Shown piece after piece: positions 57,431 to 64,000 of a DNA stretch of 64,000 nt. Numbering within the stretch: position 1 is the stretch's first letter; every line of letters starts with the position of its first letter. Both the position numbers and the translations under genes were made by a program. Origin of the DNA: Orbaceae bacterium ESL0721 (GTDB taxonomy: Bacteria; Pseudomonadota; Gammaproteobacteria; Enterobacterales; Orbaceae). The stretch is from the NCBI GenBank assembly GCA_029433365.1, contig JAQTHZ010000001.1, positions 186,001 to 250,000 of the forward strand. The letters run 5' to 3'. Under the pieces are notes generated by a model. It searched no databases and was not told the origin of the DNA. It worked only from the letters and a program-made list of their open reading frames with translations.

Positions 57431-59407
57431 TCATAAAATATCAGCTATTTGATAATCATCAAGCAACTTTACAACTTCTTGTTTTAATCTTTTCAATACT
57501 GTTTTCTTCCCTACTGTTGCCTGTTTAAATTGCCATTTTTGCGGTTCAAGTAATGTAGACAAGATAGGGTAATCTGTTTTACCACTCTCAAACACATTAA
57601 TTTTGCTCATTATAATTAAACGGCATAGTGCTGGATAACTTGCTTCAAATGGGCGGTAGTAGTTGGCAAATCCCTTCACCTCTTCATAATCTTGTAATAA
57701 AAAGTATTGATCTAAGCTAGCCACTATCGGAAGATCTAGATCGATAAGTTTTGATAACCAATACCAGTTACGTTGTAACTTATATTGTAAATTATCTCGA
57801 AGTAGATTACCCCGCTGGCTTAATGCTTTTATTACCATAATTGAGTAGTTACCACTACTTGACTCTTTATGGCTACTCACATGAACTAAGGTAAATCCGC
57901 ATGCCTCCCAAAAAGCATAAACTGCTGGATCGTAAGCAAAACTTACTGAGATAAAATCGATCTGTTCTGTTACTGCATAATTTTCAATAAAGTTTATCAG
58001 CTGTTTTGCAATATGTTGCCTGCGAAATAGATGATCTACTGCAATGCGATTTACTCTTATTGATCTCAATTTTGCTGCCAATTTCTCACCAGCATGAGCA
58101 ACTAAAGATTGCGCAACCAGATTACCTTTCGGACGCCTAACACCTTGCCACACTTGATCAATTAGCTCATCATCTAATCCGCCTTCTAATAGCGCAATCA
58201 TAGCACCAAATAATTGATTTTCTCCCTTTGCCTCTGCAATAAGTAAATTTGGTGCATCGAATAGGCGACGAAGATCGGTTAAGGTTGTCCGGTAATGAGC
58301 TGATTTAAGTAACTGATAGATAGATATTAAATTGGTTAAACTACTACGATTAACAAAAGTAAACTCTTTATCTGCAATCTGACGAGATTCTTTACTCCTA
58401 TTCTTTAAAGTTATCGGCTCATTTTTTACATTAAGCGATAGGTGATCTATAAATTTTTCAATAATATCGTCTCTATCCCAGCGTAGCGGTTGATCTAAAT
58501 AGAGATAGTCAACATCTCTATTTTTCAACAATTTTAGTAACAACCCTTGCCCTGTCCCTTCATAACCATCGATCGTGGTGGTCAATAAAATACGGCAATG
58601 TAGCTTTTGTGATAGTTGTAATATTTTTTCTAATAGTTGTAGCGGTAACATTGCTGCTTCATCAATTATGATAAATTCGGGTTCTGTTTGCAGCGTGGTT
58701 AATAAAAGTTCATCAGGCGCATAAAAAGGTGTTGTGGGTGAAGCAAACTGATAGAAGGTGACTAATGCAGATCTATTAGGAGCAGTGACAATTGCGTTAC
58801 GTTGATGAGTAAAACGTCCTGCAAGTGCAGATTTACCACGCCCGCGCCCAGCTATAAGTGCCAGAATATTTTTATCACTCTGCAAGAGGCGCTGTAAAGT
58901 AGTCTGCTGCTCATCAAGATTGAGGTCGCCATTTGGTTTTTTAGGAATAAAATTATCTTTACATAAATTATTTTTCTGAGTTAAGTCTAAAAGAGGAATA
59001 TTTAATTTCTGAATAGTATCAAGAAGATGCGCTATAAAATTAGGTGTATGAATAGGGCTATTACCCTCATTCCAACGTAGACTATCGCCATCTAACCAAC
59101 ACTTATTGGGGAGCAGTAAAATTAATAGGCTCTCTTTAGTTAAGGTACCTGCTAGAATTGATAAAGCATCTAAATTGAAACTTGTTGTGCCATCAAAAAT
59201 TGCATGACGATACGATTTACCAAGTAATAATTTTGCTTTACTGGTTAAACAGTGACTTTTCTCTATTAACTTTATGAAATTAGCAGGATAGTGTTGGTGG
59301 AGATCGGCATGTGGCGTGATAAAAAGCCAATCTCCATGATGATCTATTATCAGATCCGATAATGATGCAATTTCACCTTGAAAAATAAAAAGCTTTCGTG
59401 ATTCCAT
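57431..59407 (-). CDS. tmcA: tRNA(Met) cytidine acetyltransferase
   Basis: A 658-residue enzyme that makes N4-acetylcytidine at position 34 of elongator tRNA-Met with acetyl-CoA and ATP. The RecD/helicase-like domain has LALIAGRGRGKSALAGRFT (Walker A), IIDEAAMLPL and LLTTTIDGYEGTGQGLLLKL. The GNAT domain has RRPKGNLVAQSLVAHAGEK and RVNRIAVDHLFRRQHIAKQLI. The ATG at 59407 starts MESRKLFIFQGEIAS; a TTG at 59425 would touch the previous stop. It follows the UPF0756 gene closely. Confidence 0.94.
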   Translation of the reverse strand: MESRKLFIFQGEIASLSDLIIDHHGDWLFITPHADLHQHYPANFIKLIEKSHCLTSKAKLLLGKSYRHAIFDGTTSFNLDALSILAGTLTKESLLILLLPNKCWLDGDSLRWNEGNSPIHTPNFIAHLLDTIQKLNIPLLDLTQKNNLCKDNFIPKKPNGDLNLDEQQTTLQRLLQSDKNILALIAGRGRGKSALAGRFTHQRNAIVTAPNRSALVTFYQFASPTTPFYAPDELLLTTLQTEPEFIIIDEAAMLPLQLLEKILQLSQKLHCRILLTTTIDGYEGTGQGLLLKLLKNRDVDYLYLDQPLRWDRDDIIEKFIDHLSLNVKNEPITLKNRSKESRQIADKEFTFVNRSSLTNLISIYQLLKSAHYRTTLTDLRRLFDAPNLLIAEAKGENQLFGAMIALLEGGLDDELIDQVWQGVRRPKGNLVAQSLVAHAGEKLAAKLRSIRVNRIAVDHLFRRQHIAKQLINFIENYAVTEQIDFISVSFAYDPAVYAFWEACGFTLVHVSSHKESSSGNYSIMVIKALSQRGNLLRDNLQYKLQRNWYWLSKLIDLDLPIVASLDQYFLLQDYEEVKGFANYYRPFEASYPALCRLIIMSKINVFESGKTDYPILSTLLEPQKWQFKQATVGKKTVLKRLKQEVVKLLDDYQIADIL

Positions 59408-59425
59408 AGTTATGGATATCACCAA

Positions 59426-59881
59426 TTAACTTTTACCAATCATTAACGATAATATTCCGGCTGCAATTATTGGCCCTGCGGGTATCCCTTTAAAAAAGGC
59501 GACGCCAATCAGTGTACCAACAATTAAACCATTAATTATCGTAGGATTAGCACCTAAAGTCGTCACCCCTCTTGCACCTAACCAAGATACTAAAATCCCA
59601 ACAGCTATTGCTACGATTGACTTCCAAGAGGCGAAGGAGGATAAAATCATCTTCACATTTAGTGAGCCATCGGCTAGTGGCACCATCATTGCAGCAGTCA
59701 AAATAACGATGCCGATAGTTAATCCATAATGGTTTAAGAAAGGGAAAAAAGTAGCAAGTGGTGTTAATTTAAAAAGTAACAGTAATAGAACTGCAAAAGT
59801 AACACTATTATTGTTAGCTAAATAACAGATAGCAGCAAGTGCAAGTAAAATGAAAAATGTGATATCAAATTGTGCAAACAT
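59426..59881 (-). CDS. UPF0756 (YeaL/DUF441) membrane protein
   Basis: A 151-residue protein with about four hydrophobic helices. Family marks are NNNSVTFAVLLLLLFKLTPL, GLTIGIVILTAAMMVPLADG and GVAFFKGIPAGPIIAAGILSLM, as in E. coli YeaL. The function is unknown. It is just ahead of tmcA, with 18 bases between the stop and the tmcA start, suggesting one operon. Confidence 0.88.
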   Translation of the reverse strand: MFAQFDITFFILLALAAICYLANNNSVTFAVLLLLLFKLTPLATFFPFLNHYGLTIGIVILTAAMMVPLADGSLNVKMILSSFASWKSIVAIAVGILVSWLGARGVTTLGANPTIINGLIVGTLIGVAFFKGIPAGPIIAAGILSLMIGKS

Positions 59882-60022
59882 TATGGTTTAGTCTAATCAG
59901 TGCTTTAAAAAGTCGTTTTAACTAGTTATTTTAACTGGTTGTTCTATCTAGTAATTTATATACTAGTAATTTAAATATTAGTAATTTAAATAATAGTGAT
60001 AAAAACTAGATCATTAGAATCA

Positions 60023-60733
60023 TTATAGGGTAACACCTATACGTTTTGCTACCTCTTCATAGGCTTCAATGACACCACCTAAGTTTTGGCGAAAACGGTC
60101 TTTATCCATCTTTTTCAAAGTCTCTTTTTCCCATAAACGGCAGTTATCAGGAGAGAACTCATCACCTAAAGTAATCTCACCTTTAAAGAGTCCAAACTCA
60201 AGTTTAAAATCAACTAAAATTAATCCAGCTTTATCAAATAGATCACTTAAAATTGTGTTAATTTTAAAACTTAGAGTTTTCATTTGACTAAGCTGTGCTT
60301 CAGTTGCCCAATTAAAAGCATAACAGAGTGAGTCATTAACCATAGGGTCATGTAACTCATCATTTTTTAAGAAAAGTTCAAAGGTTGGTTGATTAAATAT
60401 AAAACCCTCTTCAACTCCAAGTCGTCTTACTAATGAGCCAGCTGCCCGGTTACGGATTACACACTCTACAGGGATCATATCCAATTTTTTTACTAAAATA
60501 GCAGTATCAGAGAGTAACGCTTCAACTTGTGTTGGAATACCTGCTTCATGCAGTTTATTCATAATAAAATAGTTAAACTTATTATTCACTAAACCTTTAC
60601 GTTCTAACTGTTCAATACGCTGACCATCAAGTGCAGAGGTATCATTACGGAATTCAAGAATGAGGAGATCAGGATTCTCGGTAGAGTAAACAGTTTTAGC
60701 TTTTCCTCGATAGAGTTCTGATAATTTTTCCAT
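60023..60733 (-). CDS. purC: Phosphoribosylaminoimidazole-succinocarboxamide synthase
   Basis: A 236-residue SAICAR synthetase of purine synthesis: [62 protein letters not shown] and [17 protein letters not shown]. In E. coli it follows bamC, as it does here after 78 bases, so dapA-bamC-purC is conserved. Confidence 0.96.
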   Translation of the reverse strand: MEKLSELYRGKAKTVYSTENPDLLILEFRNDTSALDGQRIEQLERKGLVNNKFNYFIMNKLHEAGIPTQVEALLSDTAILVKKLDMIPVECVIRNRAAGSLVRRLGVEEGFIFNQPTFELFLKNDELHDPMVNDSLCYAFNWATEAQLSQMKTLSFKINTILSDLFDKAGLILVDFKLEFGLFKGEITLGDEFSPDNCRLWEKETLKKMDKDRFRQNLGGVIEAYEEVAKRIGVTL

Positions 60734-60811
60734 TTTATAAGCCTTTTAACTTTATTTTAATAACTACAATCTTTTAATAACATCATTTTAATAACTTTAT
60801 TCTTTCAATAA

Positions 60812-61516
60812 TTAGTTACTTTTATCTTTATCATCATCTTCACTTGATGGCGGTATTAATGTTGGCGTCGGTGCAACAGCTTCCATGATCTTATTAGATA
60901 GGATTGAAGTATAACGTTGAATTTCCATTGGATTTGAGATATTTTGTCCAGATTGTCTCAAATTTGTTAATTTTATAGTGACAATTTCACGTTCATTTGA
61001 AATGCTACGTTGAATTAAGTAAGCGGCTTCGATTGGTTGATTTTCATCAGCGCGTACAAAGAGTGTATTAACAGTTTTAATTGTACTGTTATTATTTATT
61101 TCAACATTGATATTATTCTTTGCAAGTGTTGATGGTATAGATTCAAAGAGTCCACTATTCGCTGGCACATCTAATGTTATAACACCTTTATCATAGGTAG
61201 CGGTAGCATCAACAATAGTTGGAATAGGAAGAAGTGGCGGACGAATATCAACCTCTTTACCTAAGTGACCATCTTTGGATGTGCCAAATATATAAAACTC
61301 TGAAGATTCAGCTGGAATGACCATCCCTTTAGGTATAACCAATGGTTTTAAAGTGGGTGAATTTAGGTAATCATCATTACCTTCAACTTCACGTTGATAA
61401 CGATTGTTACTACTACAGCTAGTTATAAAAATAGAGCTAAGTGTAATTAAAATAGCTGTTCTCTTTAAAAAATTTTTATTTAAAAAAGTATTTTCTTGAA
61501 AAATAGTATTAAACAT
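60812..61516 (-). CDS. bamC: Outer-membrane assembly lipoprotein BamC, short form
   Basis: A 234-residue lipoprotein: a signal peptide with lipobox ITSC (C34), then SSNNRYQREVEGNDDYLNSP and IPKGMVIPAESSEFYIFGTS, which match the unstructured BamC N-terminus that binds BamD. One helix-grip domain follows (about 98-212, ending LRQSGQNISNPMEIQRYTSI). E. coli BamC has about 344 residues and a second helix-grip domain. Here the protein stops soon after the first with a PTPTLIPPSSEDDDKDKSN tail. It lies between dapA and purC as usual. Confidence 0.88.
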   Translation of the reverse strand: MFNTIFQENTFLNKNFLKRTAILITLSSIFITSCSSNNRYQREVEGNDDYLNSPTLKPLVIPKGMVIPAESSEFYIFGTSKDGHLGKEVDIRPPLLPIPTIVDATATYDKGVITLDVPANSGLFESIPSTLAKNNINVEINNNSTIKTVNTLFVRADENQPIEAAYLIQRSISNEREIVTIKLTNLRQSGQNISNPMEIQRYTSILSNKIMEAVAPTPTLIPPSSEDDDKDKSN

Positions 61517-61669
61517 AAAATATCTACTTATAAATTTAATAGTGAGATTAAAAAACCGTTTATCTCTATTAAGGTATTAGTAAGATCTCTACTTAATAGT
61601 AACTCAAACATTTTTGTTTTGACAAACGGATAACCATAACTGCCTAACAATTAATACAACTATAATAAC

Positions 61670-62548
61670 TTACAACAATTTTGCATTTTTCAATGCAAAT
61701 TCCATCTCTGGAATTGCATCTTCGGTTAATGGTGTCATTGGTAACCGTATTGCATTATCTTTAATTAAACCTAACCGTGCACAAGCCCATTTTACTGGAA
61801 TTGGATTTGGCTCAATGAATAGGTTTTTATGTAGTGCAATCAAGCTATTATTTAGCACTCTAGCTTCACTAAACTGCTGATTTTCTGCCAATTGACAAAT
61901 AGTTGCCATCTCTTTAGCGGCTACATTTGCCGTAACTGAAATAACTCCATCACCACCTAAAATCATAAAATCTAAAAAGGTGATATCATCACCACTTAAT
62001 AATTTAAAATCTTTCCCAACCAATTGACGGGTTTTATAAACACGAGTGAGATCACCTGTGGCATCTTTTAGTGCAATAATATTTTTTATTTTTGATAAAC
62101 GACCAACTGTTTCAGGTTTAAGATCGCTTCCAGTTCTACCTGGAACATTATAGAGAATTTGCGGGAGTGAGGAGTTTTCGGCAATGGCTTTAAAATGCTG
62201 ATACATACCCTCTTGGGTCGGTTTATTATAGTAAGGCACAACAGTTAAACAACCAACTACACCAATATTTTCAACTTTATTGGTCAGTGCTATAGCCTCT
62301 TTTGTTGCATTAGCACCTGTACCGGCAATAATATCAATGCGTCCATCTGCATACTCTAAAGTCTGTTTAATCACATCGATATGTTCATCATGATCTAATG
62401 TAGCTGATTCACCCGTGGTACCTACCGAAATAATGGCTGAACTGCCACTTGTAATATGATATTCGACTAATTTTTTTAAGCTTACTCGATCTACTTTCCC
62501 TTGCGAATCCATCGGGGTTACCATTGCAACAAGACTTCCTGTAAACAT
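61670..62548 (-). CDS. dapA: 4-hydroxy-tetrahydrodipicolinate synthase
   Basis: A 292-residue TIM-barrel aldolase that condenses pyruvate with aspartate semialdehyde in lysine and DAP synthesis. Motifs: [67 protein letters not shown] (active tyrosine) and the Schiff-base lysine in [10 protein letters not shown]. The length matches E. coli. It starts the dapA-bamC-purC order. Confidence 0.97.
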   Translation of the reverse strand: MFTGSLVAMVTPMDSQGKVDRVSLKKLVEYHITSGSSAIISVGTTGESATLDHDEHIDVIKQTLEYADGRIDIIAGTGANATKEAIALTNKVENIGVVGCLTVVPYYNKPTQEGMYQHFKAIAENSSLPQILYNVPGRTGSDLKPETVGRLSKIKNIIALKDATGDLTRVYKTRQLVGKDFKLLSGDDITFLDFMILGGDGVISVTANVAAKEMATICQLAENQQFSEARVLNNSLIALHKNLFIEPNPIPVKWACARLGLIKDNAIRLPMTPLTEDAIPEMEFALKNAKLL

Positions 62549-62740
62549 AAAATAGACCTCTCATATTGGTAGTAATTGAATATTATTGTCAGTAATAGGC
62601 TTTTTTATACACTTTTTTACAACAATAAATTCGGTATAAACGATAAAAAAATGTGTTGCCAGTATGCGATATTTACTTATTAAATTCAACTTTGTTATAA
62701 AGGATTTATAGTATGAGTTCGATGATAATTTATATTTATA

Positions 62741-63490
62741 CTAAACGGGATTATCAATATCGATAAAGATCACCTCTAAATCATATTGATTTGCCAACCA
62801 CTCCCCCAGTTTTGCCACCCCATATCGTTCAGTAGCGTGGTGACCTGCTGCATAAAAATTAATACCATATTCTCGTGCGATGTGGATAGTCCGCTCTGAA
62901 ACTTCACCGGTAATAAAAGCCTCATATCCCTGAATTGCTGCATTTTCTATATAATCCTGCCCACCACCACTACACCATGCTATACGCTTAATTAATTCTG
63001 GCGCATTGGTATTTGAAGTGAGAGGTTCTCGATAGAGTTGTTGAGTAATTTTATCTTTTAATTGAGCTGCCGTTAAAGGTTTGTTTAACGTTCCAGTAAA
63101 TAGGAGATCTGTTATATTTTTGCGTGGATCTGGCTTGATATCAAGTAAATTAGCAAGCTGAGCATTATTACCTAATGTTGGGTGACCATCAAGTGGGAGA
63201 TGATAAGCAAATAGATTTATATCATGAGTTATTAAAGTTTTAATGCGCTGATATTTAATGCCGGTGATAGTCTCTGGTTCGTTTTTCCAGAAATAACCGT
63301 GATGAACAATAATGGCATCAGCATTCAATGCTACAGCTTTATCAATTAACAGCTGACATGCAGTTACGCCAGTTACTACTCTTTTTATATTAGAACGCCC
63401 CTGAACTTGAAGTCCATTAGGCGCATAATCGCGATATAGGTGGGTCTGAAGCTCCTGATTTATAATTTTTTCAAGTTCAAAATTCTGCAT
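62741..63490 (-). CDS. ybgI: Nif3-like dinuclear metal centre protein (YbgI)
   Basis: A 249-residue NIF3/DUF34 family protein. LYRDYAPNGLQVQGRSNIKR starts the fold. Metal ligands are in DAIIVHHGYFWKNEPE, FAYHLPLDGHPTLGNN and AAGHHATERYGV. The family is sometimes labelled GTP cyclohydrolase 1 type 2, but its cellular role is not settled. It lies about 95 bases behind birA on the same strand. Confidence 0.9.
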   Translation of the reverse strand: MQNFELEKIINQELQTHLYRDYAPNGLQVQGRSNIKRVVTGVTACQLLIDKAVALNADAIIVHHGYFWKNEPETITGIKYQRIKTLITHDINLFAYHLPLDGHPTLGNNAQLANLLDIKPDPRKNITDLLFTGTLNKPLTAAQLKDKITQQLYREPLTSNTNAPELIKRIAWCSGGGQDYIENAAIQGYEAFITGEVSERTIHIAREYGINFYAAGHHATERYGVAKLGEWLANQYDLEVIFIDIDNPV

Positions 63491-63585
63491 GGAATCCCCT
63501 TTTTATATATTCTATTTCACACTCTATTGTTAGATTGTCATGTTTTGTGCCATATAGAGATAACAGTTTAAAATCCTTGAGTATT

Positions 63586-64000
63586 CTAAGAGTCACTACG
63601 TAGCGATATTTCACCACCAATATAGGCTTTAGTTGAACCATCTTGTTCCAAAAGCAGCGCTCCTTGATCATTAATCCCTTTTGCGATGCCGCGAACTACC
63701 TCATCCCCTATAAGTAGCTTTACCTTACGATTCGCAAAATTATCCAATCGATTCCAATCTGTAATAAAAGGGGCTAAACCTGATTGCTCAAATTTAGTTA
63801 ATGCAATTTGTAGTGCATCTATAAGATTGGCAACTAATAGATTGCGATCTACTTTACCTAAATTTGCCCATGCTTGATTGACAACTGAGTTATCAGGATT
63901 TTTCATCATTATATTAATACCGATACCAATAATTGCATGCGCCATGTCACCTGCTTTACCTGTTAATTCAACTAAAATTCCCGCTAATTTTTTATCATTT
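63586..64000 (-). CDS. birA: Biotin-protein ligase/repressor BirA, C-terminal part
   Basis: The gene enters from beyond 64000, so only the last 137 residues are seen. They begin with NDKKLAGILVELTGKAGDMA and AHAIIGIGINIMM, matching the central catalytic domain of BirA, which activates biotin and attaches it to carboxyl carrier protein. The C-terminal SH3-like domain (VKLLIGDEVVRGIAKGINDQGALLLE) follows. Whether the N-terminal DNA-binding domain of the bio repressor is present cannot be seen here. Confidence 0.92.
   Translation of the reverse strand, partial: NDKKLAGILVELTGKAGDMAHAIIGIGINIMMKNPDNSVVNQAWANLGKVDRNLLVANLIDALQIALTKFEQSGLAPFITDWNRLDNFANRKVKLLIGDEVVRGIAKGINDQGALLLEQDGSTKAYIGGEISLRSDS

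Overview
The window reads as chromosomal DNA of an AT-rich gammaproteobacterium. Most proteins closely resemble Enterobacterales or Pasteurellales housekeeping proteins (GshA, PykF, HrpA, HtpX, RlmC, TmcA, DapE), and several E. coli gene neighbourhoods are kept: thrS-infC-rpmI-rplT-pheS-pheT-ihfA, dapA-bamC-purC, dapE-ypfN, divergent rnhA/dnaQ, ppk-ppx and an lrgA/lrgB pair. Low GC together with type VI secretion PAAR effectors suits the Orbales (Gilliamella/Orbus-like insect-gut bacteria). That placement is inference; no marker in the window proves it.

Layout. 1-2533: lrgB (cut by the window edge), lrgA and sbcB. 2604-8333: an accessory locus, all on the minus strand. It holds two near-identical 421-residue PAAR-DUF4225 proteins spaced exactly 3315 bp apart, each followed by small membrane proteins that I infer to be immunity proteins. 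Between them lie orphan fragments of the effector C-terminus, two separately broken copies of one immunity-like gene, and a frameshifted immunity copy next to sbcB. Hairpins of one sequence family close most cassettes. 8746-10498: three tandem plus-strand genes for a small membrane protein family with a YSLAxTFWGF signature. Each has its own terminator and two share a duplicated promoter region.

10548-36413 is core genome: ubiT, an NhaP-type antiporter, recO, mtnN, an SDR gene, cnoX (without its redox-motif cysteine), map, rlmC, gshA, yafD, mltD, rnhA, dnaQ, tRNA-Asp, a DUF1275 gene, ppx, ppk, pykF, hrpA and ydgH. At 36461-40438 come an FNR regulator, an orphan gene combining a cold-shock-like domain with a restriction-nuclease-like domain, and a pyrK-pyrD pair encoding a class 1B (NAD-linked) dihydroorotate dehydrogenase, unusual for this lineage.

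40466-64000 is again core: rlhA, htpX, the 4.5S SRP RNA, and the translation operon with three classical control devices visible: an anticodon-like hairpin before thrS, an AUU start for infC, and a phenylalanine-rich leader peptide plus attenuator before pheS. Then follow argE, yaaA, an EamA transporter, dapE, ypfN (55 residues), cysZ, tmcA, a UPF0756 gene, purC, a short bamC, dapA, a Nif3-family gene and the 3' part of birA.

The most interesting part is the effector/immunity array at 2604-8333. It looks like a record of effector replacement by tandem duplication, with old toxin tails and immunity genes left behind and decaying. No other T6SS gene (vgrG, hcp, tss) is in the window, and no CRISPR array, transposase or integrase was found.
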